DNA of 64,000 nt from Paenibacillus protaetiae. Its GTDB lineage: Bacteria > Bacillota > Bacilli > Paenibacillales > Paenibacillaceae. The stretch covers positions 1,488,001 through 1,552,000 of the forward strand of contig NZ_CP035492.1 in the NCBI RefSeq assembly GCF_004135365.1. Reading direction: 5' to 3'. Within the stretch, counting starts at the first letter, position 1; every line of letters begins with the position of its first letter. The notes below the pieces were generated by a model that saw nothing but the letters and a program-made list of their open reading frames with translations, was not told the origin of the DNA and did no database searches. Both the position numbers and the translations under genes were made by a program. Shown in pieces: positions 17,710-26,430 of this stretch.

Positions 17710-18217
17710 CGGTTAAATGATATTCATCCATAAAGCTGCCGTCGTGAAAGGAATAAAAGGAATAACTGTATTTGCCGTCTTGCGAAAAATAAATTTCCCA
17801 AGCCGGCGTATTGTTAACATATGCGGGCTGCATACGAATAATGGACGCGCCGGAATGGCTCTGCATAAACAGCTGGACGACGCTGTCTTTGGAAATCTGT
17901 TCAGCGGCTTGCAGCGTAAGGACGACGTTGCCGTCTTGATCCATCCATACATATTGCTCGTCGCCGGCGTCCGTCTTGCCTTTTACAACCCACATCGGCG
18001 AGTCCCAAACATACTTGTAGATCTCGTCGATTTTCACCAGCTGAGCTTCATCCCGCGCTTTTGCAGCGATATCGGATTCATGATTCCAGAGCGGCTTTTG
18101 AATCGACTGGTAATACAACAAAGCGGCCGTTACAAGCGCAATAATGACAATCGCGACCATCATAATGATGCGTTGCACCGACATAGCCGGTTTATTTTTT
18201 CTCTCCGCAGCTCTCAT
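17693..18217 (-). CDS. tseB: TseB/YpmB-like DUF5590 protein
   Basis: The 174-residue protein has one transmembrane segment (IIMMVAIVIIALVTAALLYY, about residues 17-36) and a cystatin-like extracytoplasmic region typical of YpmB (TseB), which in B. subtilis acts with the elongasome protein PBP2A. Position supports this: in B. subtilis ypmB lies two genes from dinG. Here it is immediately downstream of mtaD, sharing one base of stop and start. The short YpmA protein that normally separates dinG and ypmB is absent. Confidence 0.75.
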   Translation of the reverse strand: MRAAERKNKPAMSVQRIIMMVAIVIIALVTAALLYYQSIQKPLWNHESDIAAKARDEAQLVKIDEIYKYVWDSPMWVVKGKTDAGDEQYVWMDQDGNVVLTLQAAEQISKDSVVQLFMQSHSGASIIRMQPAYVNNTPAWEIYFSQDGKYSYSFYSFHDGSFMDEYHLTGKTAS

Positions 18218-19518
18218 CAGGCGTGCAGCAGCCTTTCAAAACTTGCCTGTGCTTCATGTTTTATTTTTTCCTCATCCAAATAAACGCATGATCCGTCTTT
18301 CAACACCTGGCGCCCGTCGATCCATACATGCTTCACATCACGTCCCGAACCCGAATAAACCAGATGTGATACCATATCCGTCATAGGATAATAATGCGGC
18401 TGGTCAATATTAATGGCAATAAAGTCGGCTTTCATGCCGGTGCGCAGCTTGCCGATCGTTTGCTCCTGGCCGATTGCTTTAGCGCCGTATACCGTCCCCA
18501 TCTTCAGCGCTTCCAGCGCAGGCACAACCGTCGGATCGCCGGAAGTTCCTTTATGCAGCAGAGCGGCAGCATTGATCTCCTGGAACAAATCCAGATTGTT
18601 ATTGCTGGCCGCACTGTCTGTGCCAAGCGATACCGTAATGCCGGCTTTCAGCATATCCGGAACACGTGCAATACCGCTGGCCAGCTTCAAGTTGCTGATC
18701 GGGTTATGGGACACCGCAACTCCCCGTTCTGCGAGCAGCGCGATTTCTTCGTCGTTTAGATGAACGGCATGGGCAACAAGCGAAGGGCGGCTGAAAAAGC
18801 CGAGTTTGTCCAGATGCTCTACCGGACGGGTGCCATAATCGCGGACATTTTGCTCGACTTCGGCTAATGTTTCCGACATATGGGTATGCAGCGGCAATTG
18901 ATAATCATGGGCCGCCTGCACAAACCGCTCAATATAAGCCGGCGGGCATGTATACGGCGCATGGGGCGAAATCATCGTTGTAATACGGCCGTCCGCTTTG
19001 CCGTTCCAGTCGCGGGCAAAAGCAATCGCTTCGCTTAGCTTCGCTTCCTGCACCTCCGGCGGGCATAAGCCAATTACGCCGCGCGTCAAAACGCCGCGAA
19101 TGCCGGATTGTTCCGTCACCTGTGCAACCTGGTCCATCCGGTCGTACATATCCACAAATGCGGTTGTGCCCGACTTCAGCATTTCCGCAACCGCAAGCGC
19201 GGTGCCCGCTTTTGTATCCGCATCAACATATTTGGCTTCCATCGGCCACATTTTTTGCTCCAGCCACACTTGCAGATTCTGGTCATCCGAATACCCGCGG
19301 AGCAGCGACATCGCTGCATGTCCATGCGTATTAATTAAGCCCGGCATAAAAGCCAATTTGCTGCCGTCCAAACGTTCCGTATCGTCCGGCAGCCCGGCTG
19401 GAGGCTGTTCCCCCAAATAAGTGATCCGGTCGCTTGATACGACCATATGTCCACGGAAAGACGGTTTATCGCTGTCCATCGTTATAAACAGCCCGTTTTC
19501 AATCCACAACTGACTCAT
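18217..19518 (-). CDS. mtaD: 5-methylthioadenosine/S-adenosylhomocysteine deaminase
   Basis: The 433-residue amidohydrolase matches the MTA/SAH deaminase family. Metal ligands are in LINTHGHAAMSLLRG (about residues 60-75), LHTHMSET, VAHAVHL and the late LGTDSAASNNN motif. The N-terminal SAMSE-like region and C-terminal composite sheet are intact. It would feed S-adenosylmethionine by-products towards deaminated nucleosides, a route that competes with or supplements the mtn salvage genes elsewhere in this window. It overlaps rex by four bases. Confidence 0.88.
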   Translation of the reverse strand: MSQLWIENGLFITMDSDKPSFRGHMVVSSDRITYLGEQPPAGLPDDTERLDGSKLAFMPGLINTHGHAAMSLLRGYSDDQNLQVWLEQKMWPMEAKYVDADTKAGTALAVAEMLKSGTTAFVDMYDRMDQVAQVTEQSGIRGVLTRGVIGLCPPEVQEAKLSEAIAFARDWNGKADGRITTMISPHAPYTCPPAYIERFVQAAHDYQLPLHTHMSETLAEVEQNVRDYGTRPVEHLDKLGFFSRPSLVAHAVHLNDEEIALLAERGVAVSHNPISNLKLASGIARVPDMLKAGITVSLGTDSAASNNNLDLFQEINAAALLHKGTSGDPTVVPALEALKMGTVYGAKAIGQEQTIGKLRTGMKADFIAINIDQPHYYPMTDMVSHLVYSGSGRDVKHVWIDGRQVLKDGSCVYLDEEKIKHEAQASFERLLHA

Positions 19519-20159
19519 TCCGTCTTGCTCCTCTCATTTTCCAAATAAAACGCCAAGCTAAGCAGCTCTCTTGTAAAATCGGCGTAATGCACTCGAATTT
19601 CGTCCGGCACTTTCAGCACTGCGGGAGCAAAATTTAAAATGCCTTCGATTCCCGCTTCAACAAATTGATTGGCGACGCTTTGCGCAGCATCGTCGGGAAC
19701 GGTAATGATGCCGATGCGGATATACTGCTCTTCCACGGTCTGTTTCAGTTCGCTCATCGGCTGAACGGTCAGATTGTTGATTTGAGTACCGATTTTGTTC
19801 GGATGTTGATCGAACACCGCCACAATCTTCAAGTTGTTATCCCGCGAATATTTATTATAGTTGCAAAGGGCATGCCCGAGATTGCCTGTGCCAACGAGCG
19901 CAACGTTAATCGTCTGGTTGAGCTTTAATATGTTGCGGATGTTCCCGATCAAATTTTGAACGTCATATCCGACGCCCTTGCGTCCAAAGTCGCCAAAGTA
20001 AGCGAGGTCTTTGCGGATTTGCGCAGGGTTAAGCCCAAGCAAGTCGCCAAGCTCCTGAGAGGAGACGGTTTCGACATCTCGCCGGTCCAATTCATGCAGC
20101 AGCTGCAAATACGTCGGCAAACGCCGGACGACCGCCTCCGATATTTTCTCCTGCTTCAT
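19515..20159 (-). CDS. rex: Redox-sensing transcriptional repressor Rex
   Basis: Rex senses the NADH/NAD ratio and represses fermentation and respiration genes. The 214-residue protein has an N-terminal winged HTH (ISEAVVRRLPTYLQLLHEL, then SSQELGDLLGLNPAQIRKDLAYFG) and a Rossmann domain with VALVGTGNLGHAL near residue 88, followed by the family domain-swap helix at the C-terminus. It starts 14 bases after dinG and overlaps mtaD by four bases. Confidence 0.95.
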   Translation of the reverse strand: MKQEKISEAVVRRLPTYLQLLHELDRRDVETVSSQELGDLLGLNPAQIRKDLAYFGDFGRKGVGYDVQNLIGNIRNILKLNQTINVALVGTGNLGHALCNYNKYSRDNNLKIVAVFDQHPNKIGTQINNLTVQPMSELKQTVEEQYIRIGIITVPDDAAQSVANQFVEAGIEGILNFAPAVLKVPDEIRVHYADFTRELLSLAFYLENERSKTE

Positions 20160-20173
20160 TTGCGATCATCTCC

Positions 20174-23017
20174 TCACGTCAGCCATTCGCGTATACGGGG
20201 TACCATTTGCTCTGTAAACATCGACTCAATTTTAGGTCCTGGCAGTGAATACAAGAAATGTTTGCCGTAATACGCGTCGATGACTCTTGTATCGTACAAA
20301 AGCACAATTCCTTTATCCTCCGAAGTGCGGATCAATCTGCCGAATCCTTGCTTAAACCGGATGACGGCTTGCGGGATCGACAGCTTCATAAACGGATTTT
20401 GCTTCTGCTGCTGGAGCAGCTCCGATTTGGCTTCCACAAGCGGATGGTTTGGAGGCTGGAAAGGAAGCCTTACAATCGCCAAGCAAGTGAGCGCTTCGCC
20501 CGGAATATCGACGCCTTCCCAAAAAGAGCTTGTGCCGAGCAAAATCGACTTCGGATTTTGCGTAAATCGTTTGGTCAGCTTCGTCCGGTTGCCGCTGTCA
20601 ATTCCTTGTCCGATCACTTGAATGCCGCTCGCTGTAAGTTTTTGCTTTAACGGATCATAAATCTGCTTCAGCATCCGGTAGGACGTAAACAGCACAAGCA
20701 TGCGGCCGCCCACTTCTTCTGCCGCTGAGGCAAGCGAATCAATAAGCATTTCATTGAATTGCGGATCACCTGCAGCCCCTCGGAGCGACGGGAAATTGCG
20801 CGGCACGATTACGAGCGCCTGCTCCCGGTAATTAAACGGCGAGGGCAGCTGAACCGTCCGCAGCCGTCCGGATTGTTCATATCCGTCAAGGCCTAGCTGT
20901 TCCGATACGTATTGGAATGACTTTTGCACAGATAAAGTAGCGGATGTAAGCACAATGCTGTCTTTAACGTCAAAAAAATACTGCTGCAGCTGGCTGCTGA
21001 CATCAACCGGTGCGCCGTACATATGAATCGAACGGTATCTGTACGTAGTGCTTGCCTCCAGCCAGTATACATGCGATTTGGATTCCATCTTCATAAAGAT
21101 GCGCAAGTCGTCTTTGACTCTGACCAAATCGCGGACAGCGCCGTTTAAGTCCGTAATTAAAGCTTGGGTGGCGTTGTCGTCCATTCGCTCTTTAATGTCG
21201 CCCAGCATTTTTTCCATCGTTTTGACGGAGGCGCTAAGCTCGGTATGCAGATTGTTTTCGATCGTCAGCGCATCATCCCAGCCGGATGGCATTTGCTCTG
21301 CACGCAAACGGTATACCGTCTGCCCGTTTTCCCCGTTATGGTCAGCCCCTGCCGCTCCCATAAAGCTGTACAGCATTTCAAACAGCTTATCCCATTGCTC
21401 CTTCATATCATTGAAGGCCGGGATAAGCGTATCAATGGTCTCGATCCATGCTTGCGAACGGTCATCCAATTCGCCGGACAAGCGGATGCGGAGCGAATGC
21501 AGCAGCCCGGTCCGGCTGTCTTTGTACAAACGTGCAATGGCTTGCGTTAACGTAAAATAAGATAATTGCATGCCCAAATGTTTGCCGGCTACCTCTTCCA
21601 CATGATGGGCTTCATCCACGATCAAATGATGATAAGTCGGCAGCAACCGATGGTCGGCCTGAATATCGGTGAACAACATCGAATGGTTCGTAATGCAAAC
21701 ATCCGATATGGTTGATTCATGTTTCGCACGATGATAATAACAACGCTTAAACCACGGGCAGGCGCGGTTCAGGCATGAATCGGAGTCGCTGGCTACCGTT
21801 GACCAGAATTCGCCGCCGCGATTGCCGAGGTTCAGCTCCTCTTGATCGCCTGTTTCCGTTTCGCCAAGCCATACGATCATTTGAGCAGCCGTAAGCGAAT
21901 CCTCGACCGGAGATGCCATATCATTGGTATTAACTTTCCCTTCAAACTTCCTGAGGCATAAATAGTTGCCTCTGCCTTTAAAGATGGATGCCCGAAACGG
22001 AAACGGCAATATATCGGTCAAAAGCGGGATATCCCGCTGCCTGAGCTGTTCCTGCAAATTAATGGTATGCGTGCTGACGACGATTTTTTTGCTTTCTTTT
22101 ATCCCATAATACAAAGATGGAATTAAATAGCCCATCGACTTGCCCGTTCCTGTACCGGCTTCAATCAGCAGATGGGAATCATTTTGCAGCGATTCGTATA
22201 CTTCACGGAACATCTGGGTTTGGGCAGGCCGTTCCTCATATCCGTTAAAACGGGCCTCAAAACTTTGTTTCACCTGCTCCAAATATTGCTCAAACGATAC
22301 TCCCTCAAGCGGATTGGGATCATCCTCCGAACGCGCAGGCTCTTCATCCATCCACTCTCCGGCTTTCAGTGCAAATTGGTTAAAATAAGTATAGGCGTTC
22401 GTATCGACTGCGGTTCGCTGCTCCGCTTCGTATGTCGTAATCTGCACAAACCAGCCGAGATCCGTACTATTGTCTAAAAGCAAGGAAAGCCGCTGCAGCG
22501 TAAGCAGTGGCAAATTCCTTAATTTTGTAACCAGTTCCGCGAACAGCTGCGCTGTTGCCAGCGCATCGCTGTCCGCTTGATGGTGATTGTCATGTGCGAT
22601 GCCAAATAGTTCGGTTACGGCGCCTAACTGGTAGGTCGATATCGACGGGTGCAAAAACTTCAGCATGTCGATCGTATCCAGTCTTCGTCCGCCAAACGTA
22701 TGATAACCGGCTTTGTCGAGCGCCTGATTTAAAAATCCGGCATCAAAACCGACGTTATGCGCGACCAGTACAGCATCGTCCAGAAGCGGTATGAGTTTTA
22801 ACAGCACATCCTCCACGGCAGGGGCATCTGCCACCATTGAAGCGTCAATTCCCGTCAGCTGCGTGATGAAAGGAGGAATTGCAATGTTTGGCCGGACGAA
22901 TGAGCTGAAGCTGTCAATCATCTCAAGTTCATCGTTCAGCAGCACGAGGCCAACCTGCAATATTTCATCGTCGGCGCTATGCCCTGTCGTTTCTAAATCC
23001 AATACAGCAAATTTCAT
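20174..23017 (-). CDS. dinG: DinG-family helicase with N-terminal exonuclease
   Basis: The 947-residue protein fuses a DEDDh 3'-5' exonuclease (VLDLETTGHSADD at residues 5-17, AHNVGFDAGFLN, HHQADSDALAT) to an XPD-like superfamily 2 helicase. The helicase has Walker A EAGTGTGKS, DEAHH and late motif GFGRLIR. A cysteine set, YLCLRK followed by CLNRACPWFKRC with C-x4-C-x5-C spacing, matches the iron-sulfur cluster of E. coli DinG. This is the standard dinG of Bacillales, next to panD as in B. subtilis except for one inserted TPR gene. Confidence 0.93.
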   Translation of the reverse strand: MKFAVLDLETTGHSADDEILQVGLVLLNDELEMIDSFSSFVRPNIAIPPFITQLTGIDASMVADAPAVEDVLLKLIPLLDDAVLVAHNVGFDAGFLNQALDKAGYHTFGGRRLDTIDMLKFLHPSISTYQLGAVTELFGIAHDNHHQADSDALATAQLFAELVTKLRNLPLLTLQRLSLLLDNSTDLGWFVQITTYEAEQRTAVDTNAYTYFNQFALKAGEWMDEEPARSEDDPNPLEGVSFEQYLEQVKQSFEARFNGYEERPAQTQMFREVYESLQNDSHLLIEAGTGTGKSMGYLIPSLYYGIKESKKIVVSTHTINLQEQLRQRDIPLLTDILPFPFRASIFKGRGNYLCLRKFEGKVNTNDMASPVEDSLTAAQMIVWLGETETGDQEELNLGNRGGEFWSTVASDSDSCLNRACPWFKRCYYHRAKHESTISDVCITNHSMLFTDIQADHRLLPTYHHLIVDEAHHVEEVAGKHLGMQLSYFTLTQAIARLYKDSRTGLLHSLRIRLSGELDDRSQAWIETIDTLIPAFNDMKEQWDKLFEMLYSFMGAAGADHNGENGQTVYRLRAEQMPSGWDDALTIENNLHTELSASVKTMEKMLGDIKERMDDNATQALITDLNGAVRDLVRVKDDLRIFMKMESKSHVYWLEASTTYRYRSIHMYGAPVDVSSQLQQYFFDVKDSIVLTSATLSVQKSFQYVSEQLGLDGYEQSGRLRTVQLPSPFNYREQALVIVPRNFPSLRGAAGDPQFNEMLIDSLASAAEEVGGRMLVLFTSYRMLKQIYDPLKQKLTASGIQVIGQGIDSGNRTKLTKRFTQNPKSILLGTSSFWEGVDIPGEALTCLAIVRLPFQPPNHPLVEAKSELLQQQKQNPFMKLSIPQAVIRFKQGFGRLIRTSEDKGIVLLYDTRVIDAYYGKHFLYSLPGPKIESMFTEQMVPRIREWLT

Positions 23018-23032
23018 CCATTCCCGATCCTC

Positions 23033-23869
23033 TCACAAACAGCATAACTCGGTACTCCCGAAAAATAACGATAATTGCTGCGGCGATTCTTTACATGACC
23101 TCAAGTTGCTGAGGGAGTCCGTAAAGTCCGGAAACACCTCATACGCCTTCATAAAAAGTTTCTCCGCGTAATCCAGATTCAGCCGAATCGCCTGAATACA
23201 TCCTAGTGCATTATAGCCTAAAGCCTTCCACTTCGGAAAGTCGGTTAAGGAAACAAGCATCACAAAATGCCGGTGCGCTTCGTTCCAGTTTTGCAAATGC
23301 ATATACGTCATTCCCAAATAAAGGCGAATCAAATTGCTTTCCGGGCTTCCCGCTTCGGCCTGCTCAAAATAATGAGCCGCTTCCTTAAACATAAATAATT
23401 TATAATAACCTTGACCGACCGTAAACGATTCAGCAGTTCCTTCCGGGAGCGGAAGCGTATCGCCGCCCGCAGAAGGTACCGGATAAACCGGCTGCCAGAC
23501 AGAATCGGTCTGCTGCGCCGCTTCCGCAGCGCTTATGCTGCTCAACATTTCGCTCCATGCAGGCGCAAGCTCCGCAGAAGCTTCCATTTGCTGCTGCCCG
23601 CAAGAATCCGGGCAAGCATCCGGACCTTGGCCGCGGTAAACATCATTGAAGTCGGACATTTTCTCTTCAAAAACCAGCCATTGTTCAATCAAGCTGTCGC
23701 TGGTCTGCTTCAGCATCGCCAGCTGTTCTTCAAGCATTGCTTTCTGCTCGGGCGTTGACGAGTTGTACTCCTGTATAATTTGATCCAATGTTTCATTCAT
23801 GACTGCAAATAAATGATGGAACATTCCGCATCCCGCCTTCGCCAAAGATTGAGGATTGTTTATGCTCAT
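23033..23869 (-). CDS. TPR-containing protein of unknown function
   Basis: The 278-residue protein has an N-terminal coiled-coil-like segment (LDQIIQEYNSSTPEQKAMLEE, residues 27-65) and at least three degenerate tetratricopeptide repeats from about residue 150 (YKLFMFKEAAHYFEQAEA, LGMTYMHLQNWNEAHRHF, ALGCIQAIRLNLDYAEKLFMKA). No catalytic motif is visible. The start could be the internal ATG at MFHHLFAVMNETL. It lies between panD and dinG, an insertion relative to B. subtilis order. Confidence 0.75.
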   Translation of the reverse strand: MSINNPQSLAKAGCGMFHHLFAVMNETLDQIIQEYNSSTPEQKAMLEEQLAMLKQTSDSLIEQWLVFEEKMSDFNDVYRGQGPDACPDSCGQQQMEASAELAPAWSEMLSSISAAEAAQQTDSVWQPVYPVPSAGGDTLPLPEGTAESFTVGQGYYKLFMFKEAAHYFEQAEAGSPESNLIRLYLGMTYMHLQNWNEAHRHFVMLVSLTDFPKWKALGYNALGCIQAIRLNLDYAEKLFMKAYEVFPDFTDSLSNLRSCKESPQQLSLFFGSTELCCL

Positions 23870-23946
23870 TCTTTGTTTCGGCCCGGGATTTCATACTTCC
23901 AGCCAGCCGTTACATAACGGCGGATAGTTTAAGCTTTGTACCCTTC

Positions 23947-24330
23947 TTACAGAATAGTGGCATGGATTTCTTCCGTCAAGTTTTGCAGCGGACGGTTGTT
24001 TTTATCCAATATCGTAATGACGGGTTTATGCGTTTGCGCTTCTTCGTTCGACATGACTGCATATGAAATAATAATGACTGTATCTCCAGGCTGCACCAAT
24101 CTTGCTGCCGCTCCGTTCAAACAAATGACACCCGATCCTCTTTCTCCCGTTATGACATAGGTTTCCAGACGGGCGCCATTGTTGTTGTTAACGACTTGAA
24201 CTTTTTCGTTTTCAAGCAAATCGGCTGCATCCATCAAATCTTCGTCGATCGTAATGCTGCCGACATAATTCAAATTGGCTTCCGTTACCGTCGCCCGATG
24301 CAGCTTCGATTTCATCATCGTTCTATACAT
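23947..24330 (-). CDS. panD: Aspartate 1-decarboxylase
   Basis: PanD makes beta-alanine for pantothenate. The 127-residue proenzyme is nearly identical in motif to B. subtilis PanD: YVGSITID contains the self-cleavage site Gly24-Ser25, which yields the pyruvoyl group, and [11 protein letters not shown] and [11 protein letters not shown] are intact. It closes the panBCD operon, five bases after panC. Confidence 0.96.
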   Translation of the reverse strand: MYRTMMKSKLHRATVTEANLNYVGSITIDEDLMDAADLLENEKVQVVNNNNGARLETYVITGERGSGVICLNGAAARLVQPGDTVIIISYAVMSNEEAQTHKPVITILDKNNRPLQNLTEEIHATIL

Positions 24331-24335
24331 GTGTA

Positions 24336-25211
24336 TTAACCTCCAAAAGTAAGCAAGGTATTGTCAATCAACCTTGTTGTGCCGAATTTGACTGCAAGCG
24401 CCAATATAAGCGGCGAAGAGCCGGATATCGGGTCATTTGCCGGCACTTGCTCCAAACGCGGATACGTAAGCAGCTCCACATAATCTATTTCCGCTTGCGG
24501 AACAGATGTAATGTGATTTTGTACACGCTGCAACAATTCGTTTGGCGTTAATTTACCCTCATCGAGCCACTTTTTGGCCAGCTCAAGCGACTGCGACAAT
24601 ACAACCGCCTGCTGCCTTTGCTCCGCCGATAAATAAACGTTGCGCGAGCTTAATGCCAGGCCGTCCGGCTCCCGGACAATCGGGCAAGGAACAATTTCCA
24701 CCGGGAAGTTTAAATCGTCAACCATTTGCTGTACGACCGCAACCTGCTGAGCGTCTTTCATCCCGAAATAAGACCGGTCCGGCTGAACCAGATGAAACAG
24801 TTTCCCGACAACCAGCCCAACGCCGTCGAAATGGCCGGGGCGCGAGGCCCCGCATAAACGTTCTGTCACTTGGCTGACCGTCACTTTGGTCAACGGCCGG
24901 TTCGGATACATTTCCTCCACTGAAGGCAGGAATACGGCATGCACGCCGGATGCTTCCGCCAAAGCCAAATCTCTTTCCTCATTGCGCGGATATTTATCCA
25001 AATCTTCGTTTGGCCCGAATTGCATCGGATTAACAAAAATGCTGAGTACGGTAAAGCGGTTTTCCTTGGTTGAGCGGCGCAGCAGGCTTGCATGCCCTTC
25101 GTGCAAATAGCCCATTGTCGGGACAAAACCGATCGTCTCGCCTTCTGTCAGTTCACGTTTAAATTTGCTGACAGCAGCTTTCAGCTCAGGAATGGTTCTG
25201 CACAAAATCAC
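24336..25211 (-). CDS. panC: Pantothenate synthetase
   Basis: PanC joins pantoate and beta-alanine with [17 protein letters not shown] is the HxGH nucleotide-binding motif and [22 protein letters not shown] is conserved. I start at a GTG ([10 protein letters not shown]) because AGAGGAGG stands nine bases before it and the homology begins there, giving 291 residues; the open frame continues upstream into panB without a sensible start signal. The start lies inside the 3' end of panB (26-base overlap). Confidence 0.92.
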   Translation of the reverse strand: MILCRTIPELKAAVSKFKRELTEGETIGFVPTMGYLHEGHASLLRRSTKENRFTVLSIFVNPMQFGPNEDLDKYPRNEERDLALAEASGVHAVFLPSVEEMYPNRPLTKVTVSQVTERLCGASRPGHFDGVGLVVGKLFHLVQPDRSYFGMKDAQQVAVVQQMVDDLNFPVEIVPCPIVREPDGLALSSRNVYLSAEQRQQAVVLSQSLELAKKWLDEGKLTPNELLQRVQNHITSVPQAEIDYVELLTYPRLEQVPANDPISGSSPLILALAVKFGTTRLIDNTLLTFGG

Positions 25212-26112
25212 GTGTAGCTGCCTCCTCTTTTTTCGTTCCGGATTGATCGGCAGCATCCGCAGCCGAAACCGAACCGCCATACAAGCTGCCAACCGTATCC
25301 GTGCCGGATGTAACGGCTCCGAATACATTTTCCTCGGCAGGGAATGTTTCATTTTTCACATCGCTTACATAACTGCTGATCGCGTCACGAATCGTTGTGC
25401 CGATGTCTGCGTACGTTTTGACAAATTTTTTATCATAATAAGGCGATGAATATTTCAATATATCGTGGAAAACAAGCACCTGGCCGTCACATTCGCGTCC
25501 AGCTCCGATACCGATAACCGGAATGGACAATTCTTTTGTAATGGCTGCGGATATCGGTTCCGTAACCAGTTCCACCACAACTGCAAACGCTCCGGCTTCT
25601 TCGAGCGCTTTCGCGTCCTCAATCAGCTTTTGCGCTTCTTTTTGGATTTTATAACCGCTGAGCTGATGAACCGATTGCGGCGTTAAGCCGATGTGGCCCA
25701 TTACCGGAATGCCGGCCCGCACAAGCGCCGATACTTCAGCCGCGATATCTTTGCCGCCTTCCAGCTTGAGCGCCTGCGCCCCGCCTTCCTGCATCAGCCG
25801 GGCAGCATTGCGAAGCGTAGTCTCACGGCCGATACCGTATGTCATAAACGGCATGTCGGTGACGATAAACGTGTCTTTCGCCGCTCTGGCTACGGCACGC
25901 GTATGGTATATCATGTCCTCGAGCGTTACCGGAATTGTCGTGTCATACCCGAGCACAACATTGCCCAAAGAGTCGCCCACCAAAATCAGGTCAATTCCCG
26001 CTTCTTCAGCCAGCTTGGCGGACGGGTAATCGTAAGCCGTCAACATCGAAATCCGTTTGTGCTCCTGCTTCATCTTCTTCAACCCAGCTATCGTTAGACG
26101 TTTCCTCATCAT
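25186..26112 (-). CDS. panB: 3-methyl-2-oxobutanoate hydroxymethyltransferase
   Basis: PanB transfers a hydroxymethyl group to 2-oxoisovalerate, giving ketopantoate. The 308-residue protein has metal and substrate motifs DLILVGDSLGNVVLGYDTT, KLEGG and IGIGAGRECDGQVLVFHD. The core ends near residue 270; about 30 further residues, rich in Ala, Ser and Asp, extend beyond what is usual for the family and cover the panC ribosome binding site, probably as a by-product of gene overlap. It is preceded by a long structured leader with a terminator. Confidence 0.95.
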   Translation of the reverse strand: MMRKRLTIAGLKKMKQEHKRISMLTAYDYPSAKLAEEAGIDLILVGDSLGNVVLGYDTTIPVTLEDMIYHTRAVARAAKDTFIVTDMPFMTYGIGRETTLRNAARLMQEGGAQALKLEGGKDIAAEVSALVRAGIPVMGHIGLTPQSVHQLSGYKIQKEAQKLIEDAKALEEAGAFAVVVELVTEPISAAITKELSIPVIGIGAGRECDGQVLVFHDILKYSSPYYDKKFVKTYADIGTTIRDAISSYVSDVKNETFPAEENVFGAVTSGTDTVGSLYGGSVSAADAADQSGTKKEEAATRDFVQNHS

Positions 26113-26144
26113 GCTTCATCCCCTTCGTTTGTTTAGGATAAACA

Positions 26145-26400
26145 CAAAAAAACCTTTTAGCCGCCGCTAAAAAGGTTCCGGTCTGAAAGGAAACGTGTGC
26201 GTTTGTAAATCATAAGGCAGGAAAAATATTCCACCTTATTTCGACGCGAATCGCGTGCCGCATCCATATGCGCACACGTGGCGTGTTCCTCTGTCTCGGT
26301 CCCTACGGCTCAGAGCAGAAATATAAGGTTCATTTACCCTCTATTGCTTACAACCAGCTCCAGTGCAGCTCCATTTCGGATACCGCCTGTTTTCCTATCA
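26145..26400 (-). ncRNA. Structured leader of panBCD with terminator
   Basis: The 318-base gap between birA and panB holds several RNA-like hairpins on the minus strand: 26289-26315 (CTCTG and CAGAG arms), 26252-26278 (a bulged stem around GCAT and ATGC), 26212-26239 (ATAAGG and CCTTAT arms), and an intrinsic terminator at 26151-26177 with a T-run before panB. A 9-base segment at 26193-26201 is perfectly complementary to 26271-26279, so exclusive folds are possible. A conserved pan RNA motif is known upstream of panB in Bacillota; I cannot confirm that this is that motif. The 5' boundary is approximate. Confidence 0.6.
26151..26177 (-). terminator. Terminator in the panB leader
   Basis: AACCTTTTTAGC pairs with GCTAAAAGGTT around a GGCG loop and is followed on the minus strand by seven T, about 35 bases before the panB start. 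It either ends birA transcription or attenuates panB. Confidence 0.85.
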
Positions 26401-26430
26401 TAGCAGAAACCTTCCGCGGCGTAAACGGAT

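Noticed and set aside
26345-26380. Eight-residue frame MELHWSWL in the panB leader as an attenuator peptide
   Set aside because: No ribosome binding site and no link between tryptophan and pantothenate; likely chance.
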